Shown one piece after another: positions 23,417 through 35,681 of a stretch of DNA of 64,000 nucleotides; the stretch's first letter is position 1, and every line of letters begins with the position of its first letter. The translations under genes and the position numbers were made by a program. Below the pieces are notes generated by a model that saw nothing but the letters and a program-made list of their open reading frames with translations, was not told where the DNA came from and ran no database searches. The DNA comes from Cadophora sp. MPI-SDFR-AT-0126 (lineage: Eukaryota; Ascomycota; Leotiomycetes; Helotiales; Ploettnerulaceae), in the NCBI GenBank assembly GCA_020747065.1, contig JAGMVK010000014.1:310001-374000 (forward strand), in the 5' to 3' direction.

Positions 23417-24269
23417 CATTTAGTCAGGGGTTCATGAACTAAGAGATAGAGCACAAGACAGTGGCACATTCGACTGTGAGAATCCTGAGGCTGAGAAGGG
23501 AGGGAGCGGCTGGGCAATTTTCAGTGGTGTTCAAGGAGGTCGCAGGGACAATCTCGTTCTTATCGAACGACTCTTGTTTTGTATGACTGTAAAGGTTCGG
23601 AAACTAGTTGCGTACACACCTTTTCTTGGTGTTATTTTGATTGTGGATTTCGGCTCATATCGCTTCAACTCCCAACCATGTACGCGCCAACAAGCAGTTC
23701 TTGCCTTTCGAGAATGTATTTCATTATGGATTGATCATATCAATTCGAATTTGGGGAGCCTCAAGCTGTGAACTTCTCTCCTTCTCCATGCCATGGCCTG
23801 TGCTTCGTGCCATCGTGACTACCAGTAAAGTTCGAGCTGAACTCATGCCTGTAAGTCACAACCAAACAGAACAGTTCCTCAACGGCAAGGCTGAACACTA
23901 ACCCACACTTGCGATTATCGGCAAGCCTCGCGTTCCCAAATTGAGCAATTACGGGATGTATGCACTTCGCGCAGCGAATGGATTTCGAGGGACTTCAGAA
24001 GTGGCTTTCTTGCAACTCTTTTGAGTTCTTGGCGGGATATTTCTTGCGATGCAGGAACCTGCAGGGAGACTATCTTTCGTGACAGGAGAACTTGTTATAT
24101 TGAATTGACTTGGCAATGAGCCACGAATTGCTTCAATTCAGAAGGCCCTCGGCTGGTGAGTCTCTTCGGCGCTCGTCCATATCTTATCAAAGACCCCTCC
24201 GTTTCTCTTTCCTTTGACAGACTCCCCTCCTGAGGGTATCGGAAGTACATAAGCCTCACGAGTGTCAAG
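23417..24269. other. Intergenic
   Basis: Holds only short frames without motifs. The last 100 bases before 24270 are CT-rich and probably leader of the following gene. Confidence 0.45.
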
Positions 24270-25358
24270 ATGGCGACACGAATCTCTCTTTTCTACTTAC
24301 TACACATATTGGCTGTCAGTGTCAATGCCGGGTTTCAAGACCACCATGCTGCCATTATCGGTCGCCAGGCTACAGCGGTCATACCAGATGAATGCTCATA
24401 CGTTGTTCTCATTTTGAGCGCCTGTCAAATTCTAAGCCCAGGCTTCGTTTCTTTGACTCCAGAAAGCAAAGCGCCTTGTCTGTGCTATAGCGACACGGCC
24501 TGGGCTCCTCAGCTATTCGATGAAGCAATCGAGACCTGTGCATCCTGGGCGCAAACGGCGGATCCTGTGGATTACCCTGCACTGATAACTTACGAAGGCA
24601 TCTGTACCAGCATTGGAGACATCCTGAGTGCGAATGCAGTGCCGGACGTTGGTACAACCACGCCTGTACCAGTTCCCGCACCACAGCCAGTCACTCCAAG
24701 CCCTACGCCCACGACCCCTCCGCCTCCACCAGTCGTCGTCACGACTCCTCCAGAGCCAACTCCGACCCCAACTCAACCACCGCCAGTCATCACTCCCTCT
24801 CCATCCAGCAGCGATGTGGGGATACTGGCCAATTCGGGTTGCGCTGTCGTGGGCTCAGCCTTGAGTTTCTGCGAATCTGCAACGCCAGGATTCACAAGTT
24901 TGTTGCCGGAGCAAATGGCGACATGCCTCTGCTACAGCAGCACAGCGTGGAGCCCCAACGGTTTCGATAGTCCAGTATCAACTTGTGCCGAGTTCGTCAA
25001 AACCGCCTCACCCACAGACTATTCAGTTCTCTCTGGTCTCGAAGGTTTCTGCACAATTGTTGGAGATGTCATTCATTCGGGAGGAAGTGGTGCTGCGACT
25101 ACGGGCAAGCCTTTGTTCAACACGGACGCTCCACTCTTAGGATTTACAGTGAAGAGCGCGAGTCCTGGTACCACGCCTTCAATCACAAAGTCTGCGGGAA
25201 CTCCTGCTGGAACTCCCCAGCCGACGACGATTACCCTTATCCCGACGACGACAGCGAACTCTTCAAGCAATATCAGGACACCTCCTTTGGACGGCATGGT
25301 GAAGGCTGCATTTTTGAGCTCTTTGACCGTTATCCTGACTCTGCTTGTCGTGCTCTGA
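24270..25358 (+). CDS. GPI-anchored cell-wall protein with two six-cysteine repeats
   Basis: An intron-free frame of 362 residues. A signal peptide (about 1-20, ending VNA) is followed by two homologous units of about 75 residues, at about 41-117 and 190-266. In both units the cysteines have the pattern C-x9-C-x17-C-x-C-x17-C-x21-C with shared words CLCYS.TAW, TC and DY..L...EG.C. A Pro/Thr-rich spacer (about 121-180) separates them, a Thr/Ser-rich stalk follows, and the C-terminus ends in a hydrophobic tail (about 343-362) after small residues, as expected of a GPI anchor signal. The layout indicates a cell-surface protein. It resembles CFEM proteins in general design but the cysteine spacing differs, so I do not name it CFEM. 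No function is known to me. Confidence 0.8.
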   Translation: MATRISLFYLLHILAVSVNAGFQDHHAAIIGRQATAVIPDECSYVVLILSACQILSPGFVSLTPESKAPCLCYSDTAWAPQLFDEAIETCASWAQTADPVDYPALITYEGICTSIGDILSANAVPDVGTTTPVPVPAPQPVTPSPTPTTPPPPPVVVTTPPEPTPTPTQPPPVITPSPSSSDVGILANSGCAVVGSALSFCESATPGFTSLLPEQMATCLCYSSTAWSPNGFDSPVSTCAEFVKTASPTDYSVLSGLEGFCTIVGDVIHSGGSGAATTGKPLFNTDAPLLGFTVKSASPGTTPSITKSAGTPAGTPQPTTITLIPTTTANSSSNIRTPPLDGMVKAAFLSSLTVILTLLVVL

Positions 25359-26703
25359 TGAGTGATCCATGAATTTCTGGGTTCTTGTTCGGAAGGGTTG
25401 CGGAAATGATTAAAGATAATGGAATGATGCATGATACCTCTTAAATGGCCCTTGAGCCCGTCATCGTAATTTTAATTTAGCTCCATTGTTTGGCCACTGA
25501 CTCAATGTTCTTGCATCGTAGATCTCAAGTACGAGTAATGTGCCCGGCTACAGAGCGGGTAAGCGATGACTATGTAGCCGAGACCGTGGACAGCTCGTAA
25601 CATTTTGAATTACTTGGCCAGAGTCAGCTTATGGAAGACGTGCAGAAGGAACGACGTACTATTACCAAGGATTAGGAATGTATTTCTCGGAAAGAAAATG
25701 TTACAGCCTATACTCGGACATTCTCTTCAGATATCGAGTAGCTCGGGGCAGATCGCGGAGCCTGAGGCCGGCCACGTCATAATTGCTAGGTGCTCCATCT
25801 TTCTAAATTCCCCACCGACAAGCGTTTGATCAAAGTAAAGTCCGATACGGACGTAGAGCCAAGGCGTCGTCAAAATAGGCGTTAAGATTGTACGAGCACG
25901 GTGTGCTCTGCAAGCATTCGGTGACACTCGGGAACCACTAGCAAAGTGCATCTCAGTCGAGTAACTGCTACGTCCATACGTATGTACCCCGCATCACAGC
26001 CCCTTGCTTGCGAGTTTGCTTACCTTTCAATCTGTATCGTGTCAAATCAGTTTCTCCGTCAAAGTAGTCGGAATGATTACTTACATTCAACAAGTGACAC
26101 GATTACAAATTGGCCACCTGCAACCAAATGCAGCAAGTTCGAAAATAAACCCGCTTTCCCTCCGAACTGCATGAGTTTGACCCCGCACATGGCCGGTATT
26201 AAGGTCACTGCAGAGTTGCGAGAAAAACATACGACTTGATTGGAGCAGCGGGACGGGTATGCCGGGATGCTGATGCATACCCGGGCTGACACACCTGCAT
26301 AACCTCCAGATCCACCCAGAACCGCGTGCCGACACAGTCAGATAAAGTCTGTGAAATGCAACATGGAATTAGATCCGCGATCAGTTATGGCCTGAATGCT
26401 TCCGCCATGAGGATCTATCCACTACTTTGCGGTGTTTTGTATCATAAGCAGACTAAAAATCCCTGCATAGAGCTGCTCAAGATTTGTTGATTGGAGGAAT
26501 CCTTGAGTGAAGCGGCAAGCCCCTCAGTCTCGGCGGGACTTATAGAAAGACAAGGTAATGGTGCGGACGCACGGCAGACAATGTCTCAATAAAAGGGTGC
26601 TTAGTACGCTGCTGAAGTTGAGCTTCGCACTCTTCACATTTACCGGCTTGATCTCTTTCCCAAACCCTTCATCTATTCGAACGATCAGTAAACAAAGCGC
26701 AAT
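25359..26703. other. Intergenic
   Basis: About 1.3 kb with short frames only. The final part before 26704 is the presumed promoter and leader of the aldehyde dehydrogenase gene. I see no RNA gene or repeat. Confidence 0.45.
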
Positions 26704-28483
26704 ATGGGCGACTCAGCTTATGAAACCAGACTCTTCATCAACAACGAAGTGAGTATCTATCGACCCACCTACATTCAATGCACTCCGTTTAATGTCTCGG
26801 AACTAACACCTGCAGTACGTCTCTGCCAAATCTTCAGAGACTCTTTCTCTCACGAATCCCTTTGATGGCTCTAAGATCAACGCTGCGGTTCAGGTTGCCG
26901 GCGAGCAAGACATCGACATAGCGGTAGCGGCTGCTGAAGCAGCGTTCAGATCCGGGCCATGGAGCACATTCACCGGCCAACAGCGTGCCAAATGCATGCT
27001 CAAATTCGCTGATCTGATGGAAGAGAAAGTGCAAGAGTTAGCCGAGCTAGACTCAATAACCATGGGCGCACCAGTCGGCGTGGGACATTTCTTGATTCCA
27101 GCGGCCGCTGCGACCTTCAGATGTGAGACCATGTTTTGATGTAGATGAGGAGATCTGGACTAACATCTAGCAGATTACGCTGGCTGGGCCGACAAGATTG
27201 AGGGCGAGTCATTTGCAGCTGATGATGGAACGTACAAGATCGTTCGACATGAGCCACTTGGTGTGTGTGCAGGTATTGCGCCATGGAATGCACCGATTCT
27301 CTATGTGGGCTGGAAGATAGCTCCTGCACTGGCGGCAGGTAACACTGTAAGATTGAAGTGCCCTGACAGCTTTATCACGGCCCTGACAGGTGGTAGTATA
27401 TCTTCAAATCGTCCGAGAAGTCGCCTCTGAGTGCCCTGACTCTAGGTAAACTTGTCATCGAGGCTGGCTTCCCACCAGGAGTCATCCAATTCATCAGCGG
27501 GGGTGGGAAAACTGGTGCCCTGCTTGCTTCTCACATGAAAATCTCTAAGATCAGCTTCACGGGATCAACATTCACGGGAAAAATTGTTCAGAAGCTGGCA
27601 CTGGAGAGCAACATGAAAGCCTGCACTTTGGAGCTTGGTGGCAAGTCACCGGCATTGGTATTTGATGATGCTAATATCCCAAATGCTGTTGGCTCGTAAG
27701 TGTCGTGCTCACGCCACACTGGTGACTCTAACATCTTGCAGGACTGCAGATGGATTCCTCTTGAACTCTGGTCAAGTTTGCGTTGCTGGCTCTCGGTTGT
27801 TGGTCCAAGAGACCATTGCTCCAGCATTCATTGAAGCCATCAAGGAGCGATTCGCGACCATCTCTTCTGGTCTTGGTGAGGATCCCAAAGGCGGAACTGC
27901 CACCCATGGCCCCATGGCGGATGAGGCACAATTCAATCGAGTAATGTCATACATCGATCTGGGCAAGGAGTTCAGCCCTCCTGTTATTGGTGGTAATCGA
28001 AAGGGCGATAAGGGTTTCTTCATCGAGCCAACACTGTTTGTGAATCCAGATCGGAAGGGCAAGGTTTTCAACGAGGAAATATTCGGGCCTGTTTTGAGTA
28101 TCGTAACATTCAAGACCGAGGAAGAAGCCATCGAGATGGCCAACGACACCAGGACTGGGCTCTCAGGTATAGCATTCTCGTCGCTCCAAAGAAGAATTCG
28201 AGAAATGCTGACTCTCCATGTAGCTACTGTCTACACATCAGACATCACTCGTGCTCTCCGGGTGTCTGCAAAGATTGACTCTGGTAATGTCTCGATAAAT
28301 GCCCCTCATTTTCCCAACATGCAGGTACCATTCGGTGGCTTCAAGGAGAGCGGAAGTGGGAAAGAGCTGGGAAAATATGGTCTTCAATCGTACTTGCGGA
28401 CTAAGACTGTCCTGATTAAGTAAGTCGGAAGAGATTACGTTCGAAAGAGGCAGAAGCTAACTTTGAATAGCATGAAGTTGTAA
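26704..28483 (+). CDS. Aldehyde dehydrogenase (NAD(P)+-dependent)
   Basis: Seven exons (26704-26748, 26816-27122, 27174-27346, 27397-27695, 27742-28166, 28224-28419, 28471-28483) give 485 residues, the normal length of the family. Conserved blocks appear in order: APWNAPI in the cofactor-binding domain, KSSEKSPLSAL, the FTGST loop, the general base Glu in LELGGKSP (about 255), the catalytic Cys in NSGQVCVAGSRL (about 288), EEIFGPVLS, and PFGGFKESGSGKELGKYGL at the C-terminus. The enzyme should oxidise an aldehyde to its acid in the cytosol; the substrate is not evident. The last exon codes for only four residues plus the stop. No signal or targeting peptide. The acceptor of exon 4 (GGTAG) was chosen because it restores YIFKSSEKSP. 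Confidence 0.93.
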
Positions 28484-30295
28484 TGGAGCTATCAAAAGCA
28501 GCATCGTGATGAAAGGTCTCGCGTAAGATATGTAGCAAATGCAGGAAAACATAGTACACGATACCCATACTTGTCCTTGGAGTCTTGTGGTCAACGGTCA
28601 GCGTTGTGCTGTTCAGCATGGTCCAAGTTCCTGTAGGCATGCCAACAGTACGTGCGACTTGACACCACTTGGCCAAGTTTCGTTCACATATACTTTGACC
28701 TTCGTTCAATGTGAAGGGTTCCCGTACAGTGAGAAATCCCTTGCTCGTACAGGACACTGGCTGAATTGTCCTTTCGAACTTGTTGTCCAACATCCCGTTT
28801 GCCCTCCACCACTTCTTCTGGTATACGATATCCAAGTATTCCTTAGCCACCCATATGCAATTCGAGGAGCTCTCGTTCAACATTCGATCTGACGGCGATG
28901 TCGGCCATAGTGGTGAGAAATAGTGGTTCCATCAACCTGGCGCATGGACAAGTCGGAGGTGAAGCGGCACTGCCTTTGGGCTTGACGTGTAGCCAATCTC
29001 TGCACCACCGCATATTTGCTTTCAATCGTACTGGCCAATTCTGCAAAGGCAGCTGTCCAACCAGGAAGCTCCCTCATAGCTAGAGCTGTCATTGTGCTTC
29101 TCGTCCACGGCGCGAGTGGTGTTCTGACTGCAGAGGCCTGCTTCGCGAGTCATAAAACTTGCCGTAGCACAACATTAGGGGACATGCATTTCATAGTCTG
29201 CCATTCATTGAGCTTGCCAATAATGGCTGATTGTATACTCTGGGTGGTGACAGATGTTTTCTGCGTGCAAGCTTTACGGAGAATGAGGTCGAGCTTCAGA
29301 GATCCTGCGCTAGCGCTAATCCGGATCAACCCCACTTCGGCTCTTTCCCAACAGCAGTCTATCTTCATCCAGCACATCACAACATTACACCCTTTGAACA
29401 TCGGCTCTTGATCTCAGTTGCGGAGAATGAAGGGCAATTTGCATCATACTATGCCATATCATTGCATTGGCGCCAGGGCGAGCGTGCTGCACAACTTGAT
29501 TACAAGATCGTTGGTCAGGGAATCACGATTGGGCCGCAAGTGCCCAACCAAGCTCAATGAAGAAGCCTTCAGCACGCAATGAAGGCCCATTCATTTCACC
29601 GCCTCATTTTTCTTGACTGGGATTGAGCTTCAATTGACTCCTTTTCCCCCTCAGAGTCAACGGCTGTTGAAGGACTACATGGAACGGAGCTTTCTTCCAG
29701 CGAAGGAGCAAGTAGCAGGATTGATACTCGTTCGCCTTATTTATGCCGTCTCTAGCACCTGAAGGCGTCAGGTAGCTTCTGTTTTTGTTTACTGTTAGCC
29801 GACTGGCCCTGTCTGCGCCTTCAACTGTTCTGAATTTGTCTCTGTTGAGAGACTAACCTTGCCTGTTCCTGCCATCACCACTCGAAGTGCTGCAGCTGCG
29901 GTATAATTCTCCTGCAGCGTCGTTTCTTGTCATCCATACGTTCTCTCGGGGCTGACAGTAATCATACTATTGTGATCAGATATGCACGTTTAGATTGCAT
30001 TTTCTCCCCTACGACCGCTGAGATGAAGTGTCCAGGTCTAGTAGTACCTGTCAATGTCTTGGGCATCTCAAGAACCCGATTCGCGTCGGTGGGGAAGTAA
30101 TGATAACCCAACGAGGGCAAATTGTGTTCTGGAAGTTCATACCTACAATTCAACGACACTTGTCATCGCCTCATGCAGTGCATCACAGATTGTGGAATCG
30201 AGTCGATAGACATCAAAGGGGCTGTGCTAATATAAATATGCTTGGACTGACCTCAAACCTTCAATTCGCATCTGGACTTTAGCGCCAAGAAGAAA
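28484..30295. other. Intergenic with unassigned open frames
   Basis: About 1.8 kb. A minus-strand frame of 155 codons (28883-28416), which runs under the tail of the aldehyde dehydrogenase gene, and overlapping minus frames at 29092-28843 might together be remnants of a gene, but they do not splice cleanly and match no family I know. A plus frame at 29231-29560 is equally unsupported. The sequence near 30231 is a TATA candidate for the next gene. Confidence 0.3.
30231..30238 (+). promoter_or_regulatory. TATA-box candidate of the zinc-finger gene
   Basis: TATAAATA lies 58 bp before the ATG at 30296, a reasonable distance for a fungal core promoter. Judged by sequence only. Confidence 0.45.
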
Positions 30296-31554
30296 ATGAG
30301 CAATTCACGACCTCCACATCAATCAGCGTCCGAGAACGAGAAGGTCAAATGTGACCATGGATCTGGCAATTGCCCAAGTCTCTTTTCCCGTCCTGAAGAT
30401 ATGCTTAGGCACAAAGCAGAGGTCCATGGATATGCGAAAAAGTGCCCTTGGTGTGACTACAGTGCCAGAAGGGACTACAGGCTTTGGAATCACCTGCACG
30501 AGAAGCATGAAACTAGGAAGTACACTCCTCGCAAATCGAACCCTAGCAAAAGTAAGTAAGGTGTCATTCAGAACCGAGGTTTTTAGCTAATGACACTCAG
30601 TATCTAAGGGCGTATCGACACAACAGCCGCTGCCAAGAGTCGTTAAGTCGCCAGGTGAGACGTCAAATCTCCGTTTTCAGTACACGGTGGCTTACTTTTG
30701 AGGGCAGGCCTCGACAATAGGGCAGTTGTAATGAATCAAGATGGCTCAAATCTTGTTTGCCTTCCAGTTACTACAGAAGACAATGGGCATATTGCTGAAA
30801 ATGATTTTCAAAATATGGCTCCTCAAGACATTGTTCATTTTGAGGGTAAGTCACTTTCACTAGTGCTTTTGTACCCCCAAGAAATTCTGACAGCATTACA
30901 GAGCAACTCACTCGCCCACAACAAGTCCAACTCACGACTCCAAGTTTCAGTCAGCCCTTTGCTCAGCCAGTATCCATGGCAGAACGTTTGCAGCAAGCTC
31001 AGACCTCAGCAAGTCTGGCGAACATACCACATGGCTTACCCGAGAGCCAACATACGTTTGGATACATTCCCACCAGTGGTGTCTCAAATGGCATGGGTGT
31101 GAACAATTATCCACAAAGACCACCCCCGGTGTCCAATCAGCTGTCAATCAGTCAAGTCGATTTCCCCTTGATCTCTGATCCCCACTTGATCTCTGATCCC
31201 CAGTCTGAATCATTTCCCGCACCTCTCCGCAGCCAGCAACAACATTTCGAGCAGCCCGCCTGGGATAGCTCGGTATATCCGCAGGCTGGGTACACTCATC
31301 ATGAGGTGGGCTATCAGACCCTCATAGACATTTCTTTGCCATTCAATCAAGTTGCTCCAGTCACGCCTGCAGATATGCATAATACTTCGCCTCGGCCAAT
31401 GCCGGCCGCGGTCGAAAGCGCAGCTGATACTTCGGAACCTCAAAAATCATCATCGCCCACAAGTGATCATTTTGAAAACTCAATCACTGATTATTTCTCT
31501 GGTTACTCTGGTAATAGTCAAGAACTCGCATATCTCAACGACTTCGAGGATTAG
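30296..31554 (+). CDS. C2H2 zinc-finger protein, putative transcription factor
   Basis: Four exons (30296-30551, 30601-30654, 30708-30845, 30902-31554) give 366 residues. Two adjacent C2H2-type fingers fill the N-terminus. The first (about residues 19-44) is atypical with six residues between its cysteines and H-x4-H; the second, CPWCDYS...HLHEKH (about 50-71), is canonical with C-x2-C. A basic segment RKYTPRKSNPSKSK follows and could serve as nuclear signal. The rest is Gln/Pro/Ser-rich and ends in an acidic and aromatic stretch (DYFSGYSG, YLNDFED), a composition often seen in activation regions. A DNA-binding regulator is likely; targets are unknown. The start at 30296 is the first ATG of the frame. 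Confidence 0.75.
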
Positions 31555-33757
31555 GACATCAACCACGAATGAGCTGCACTAGTGAATTCGCTTCTTATAC
31601 TCTTGGGGCTCGAGCATCGTTATCTCGTTTCTATTTCTGATGCTTTTGGTTTTTGAAATCTCATGTCTTTTCTTTGGACTATCTTGGGACTGCTTCTCAA
31701 ATTGCGACAAGTGACTCTTTGGATTTCCTTCTTTCATTCTTTTCGGAGGTTTCTGGCCTGCTCGCTATACACATCCGCTCAGGCGATCTATACGTGACCA
31801 CATTGATACCCTAGATGACCACTGAGGCATTGAGGCATTCTGTCAATACAGTTCAACAGTACATGTAGGGCCTGATTAGTTCTGTGATGCTGCAGCCACA
31901 GAATGTGCGCTGCAAGAATTTCAATATTGCTTTTAACTCAAACCCTTGCACTGAAGAAAGCCAGGTTTACACTCGAGCGGAAATGCAAGGTGTTGGTATA
32001 ATTGTGAATTCTTGACAATATCCACGATTCCAGGCAAATTCAGCGGTGGGCTTTGGCTGTTGATTTCGCCTTGCTTTCACTTGTCGAAGTCCTGGACATG
32101 TTTGAAGGATCACACTGGTGAAGTGTTTGTGAAGTCTTCGATTAGACGAGGTGAAAAGGGACTGCTAAGAGAGGAATTCACCTGTGATGTATCACGCTGC
32201 TGAGTTGTTCGGTAGAAGACGAAAGGTCGATAGGGGGCTAGAATCTTGATGCAACCTGCGAGAAAAGTCGGCGGATTGTGCAATTGTCCATCCCTGTCAA
32301 GCCTTTTGAAGGGTAACCCCGGATTCGGTTACCGATCGATCTGCGATTCAGTGACGTCCAATACGCCCAATCACCAGTGAATTAGAATCTTCATCCTGAT
32401 AGACTTTCAACTAAGAAACTATCCAGAATGTGCTTTTTTGAATCGTCTAATAGTCGGTACGTCTGCTTCGCTCGGAGTCGCTTGACTATTACGTGTCTGG
32501 TGGCTTCTCCCATGGTCTGAATGTTACCATGTGCCTTTGATGAAGATGCGAATTCTCTCTCGGTATTTGGTAAATGGCCGGTCTGTATTGAGGAAGGTTG
32601 ATCATGTTGGGACAAACGGAGCCTCCCTTAGAGAAGGTACAGGGAATTACGCCGTCGGTACCCAAACGACCCAAAGTACTCCTCATCTTGAAAGCTGACC
32701 CCAATCCCAGGATGATTCCAGCATGTTGGGACCGGTTTGAGCGGGACGGGAAGGGCCGATGATGAACAATCACGGCCTGACATCTGGACTGTTTTACTTT
32801 TTCATGCCTAAAGGATCGATCCGCTCAGCCCTGAGAGATGAACTCAGTCGATTCCAAGTACGTACAGTACTTGCCACTTTGACAAACAGATATCAGCATC
32901 TAGATCTTTCGAGGACGTCAAATAAAGAAACTCATCGCACGTGATGTTATCAAACAGGGCAAACTCTGGCAAGCCCAGCCTCCCCATTTCCTTTCCCCTC
33001 ACCAAGAAGATTTCCAGCCGACCCCTCCTTGCCCGCTCTGCCTTGCCTTGCCTTGCCTTCCCTTGCCCACCAGGAACAGCCGCTGTCACGGCAAAGGGCA
33101 GCTCGATCCCAGGCCACGAAACTCCTCCATCTTATCTTGGAATCCCTTGGTTTCTAAGAACTACCGACCGTTTATTTTATAGACCACCATACTATATTGT
33201 ATGTCCCGGATTTTGTGTCGCTTGTCCTTCTTTTTGATCTTTTCCATCCGGCTTGAGCGTGTTCGTGCTGCATCCTGACATCACCCGCCCATTGCGACCG
33301 AGTAAGGATACCCTGAACTTGGACATCTCTGCAGACACAAGACCGTAGCGGACCACTCAGCAGCCTGCGGAGTAGTGGGTTTCACCCAGAAGACCCATGA
33401 AATCGAAATCGCCCGGCCTGTGACAGCGCACCATTCTCACCTCAATCACATTTTCAGTCAACGAGCATCCAGCCAGCCAGCCAGCCAGCCAGCCAGACGA
33501 GAAGAGAGGAGCGAGACAGGGAGCCAACCCAATCCAATCCTACCCAACCCAACCCCTCCACTGCGACAGTCGTCATCCCACCACAAGCACAAGCAGATAC
33601 GAATCGAGCTGAACCGAGCAGCCTCATCGCTACATATACATAACCCTTTTACTGCTCCTGGTCAATCCATCAACGATTCCAATCCTCTTCAATTTGATCT
33701 CTGCTTGACTGCTTGCCGCCGAGAACCCACTTCGCACAACAGCAGCAAACAGGAGCT
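31555..33757. other. Long intergenic region
   Basis: About 2.2 kb. From about 33200 the plus strand turns CT-rich and contains a CCAG repeat, consistent with the promoter and leader of the gene at 33758. An open frame at 33375-33953 overlaps that gene in another frame and is not accepted. Nothing else was recognised. Confidence 0.4.
33470..33496. repeat. CCAG tetranucleotide repeat
   Basis: About six tandem CCAG units, probably in the leader or promoter of the gene at 33758. A simple microsatellite likely to vary in length. Confidence 0.8.
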
Positions 33758-35681
33758 ATGTCTCGACGTGGAGAGGCCGTGTACGAGGAGCGCGATTACT
33801 ATTCTCGTGAAGGACCTCCGCCCGTGCGGACACGAGAACGAGAGTACGAAGAGACAGATATCTACAGCAGACGTGGTCCAGAGCGAGGAAATCGACCAGA
33901 TTTCCTCCGAGATGACTACGGAAGAGCTGATCCTGCTGGGACGTTGGTGCTGAGAGAGCGTGATACAGAAGCTTTCTCGAGACCCCTTGAGCGCAGACCC
34001 CGATCCCCTTCCCCAGTGAGGATAGTGCGTGAAAGCCGTGAGAGAGTTATCGAGAGATCACCTACCCCACCTCAGCAACTCGAGCGAGTTCGAACTCGAG
34101 TTGTAGAACGAGAGCGACGATCCCCATCTCCAGTCCACTCTGAACGAGTTAGAACTACGCGGATTGTCGAGAGACGAGAGCCATCTCCCCCTCCTCCAGA
34201 AAGACTTCGCGCGAGAGTGATCGAGACAAGAGAGAGATTCCGGGAAAGGTCACCTTCACCAGTGCGTATCCGTGAGAGGGTTGTTGAGAGGGAGAGGGAA
34301 ATCAGAGAAAGAACGCCATCGCCACACATTGACCGAGTTCGTATTCGAAATTACGAAGAGCGAGAAATTAGACAACCGACACCTTCTCCATCTCCATCCC
34401 CTCCCCCTCCACCACAGATACGTGCTCCTCCTATCCACCAAGAGATCATCACCCACCACCGACACATTGATCACGGTATGTACTTCCTCTTGTTACACAA
34501 AATCTTACTAATGCTTGACAGGCTTCGAACTTGCTCGAGTCCCATCTCCACCTCCACCACCCCGTCGAACCGAGAACCGTATGAAAGAGACCGACATCGA
34601 TATACATACACACCGTGGGCATACTGACGTGGATATCAAGACAAAAACGACCAACACAACCAATGCCCGGTCGCTGACCCCACCACCCCGACATGACCAT
34701 TACCACGATGATAGCTACCTGTATGAGCAAGAGCGAAACCAGTTACGTGTCCGTGACACCAGACTCGATATCCATGCCAGGCGCAGCGTCAGTGCAAGGC
34801 CTGAACATAGGGAGAGAAGCAGAAGCAGGACTCGAATCGATATCAGAGGCGACGACGATGAGGCAGATTACTATGCCCGCAAAGCTAGTGAGCGTGCCTA
34901 CATTGGAGAAGCGTATAATGGTGCTACAAAGGACTGGGCAATCGTTGATGTTCCCCCTGGAACCGAGCGGGTGAGGATGGATGGTGTTGGCGGTGGAAGT
35001 CAAGAGATCACTTGGCAGAAGTACAACGGAGTCCGCAGAAGCAAGTTCATTCCTGAGCGAGAGCGAGAAAGAGAACGTATCAGTGATCGAACCGAAAGAG
35101 TGGAGATTAGGGATGAGCCAAGACGAGAGACCAGCGGGCTGGAAATCGAAATCTCAAGCAGGAGCCGAAGACAAGGTGGTGGTGCTTCGTATGAGCGCGA
35201 GTACGAGAGGATCGAAGAGACTTCTAATCAGCAAGTCGGGTTCCCACGCGCTCCACCCAAGCAAAGAGTCGGAGATCTCTGGACGGAGATCACCAAGGAT
35301 CTTGTTGTTCGAGAAGCCATTGAGGAGTTAGGCTATGATTTTGAAGAGACGGAGTACTTCTACTATATCATTCAATATCTACGTTATGTAAGTTTCTCGC
35401 TCAACACTCGAATCTCTGAAAGATAAATACTAATGTCATGATAGGAGGATGTCCTCGAATTAGTTTCTCTATCGGAGACCATCCGCCGCGAACGCCAAGA
35501 TCGCATCCGCGAAATCCAGCGCGAGAGAGACCGTCTCGAGCATCGAGCCCGTGAGAGAGAAGAGTGGGAGCGCAGAGAGCGACGACGAGAGCGCGACTCC
35601 GGCTTTTCAGACGAGAGGATCATCGAGCGAGAGATCATATATGACAACCGGGGACCGCCACCTAGACGAGGCGGCTGGTAA
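33758..35681 (+). CDS. Arg/Glu- and SP-rich protein with DUF8035-like C-terminal domain
   Basis: Three exons (33758-34475, 34522-35387, 35445-35681) give 606 residues. The first 240 residues repeat units of the type RERSPSPVR and RVVERER, followed by a Pro/Ser block. The centre has REKASERAYIG-like and KDWAIVDVPPGTERV segments. Near residue 500 a compact segment reads EITKDLVVREAIEELGYDFEETEYFYYIIQ and ends in LELVSLSETIRRER, which resembles the fungal DUF8035 domain. The C-terminus is a charged helix ending in RRGGW. Alternating Arg/Glu and SP dipeptides recall SR-like nuclear proteins, but no RNA-binding fold is visible. Function unknown. The ATG at 33758 (GAGCTATGTC) was preferred because the frame's longer version begins with a non-ATG codon. 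Confidence 0.78.

Noticed and set aside
28416..28883. Minus-strand 155-codon frame as a gene
   Set aside because: It overlaps the 3' exon of the aldehyde dehydrogenase gene, cannot be joined cleanly to the minus frames upstream, and matches no family I know.
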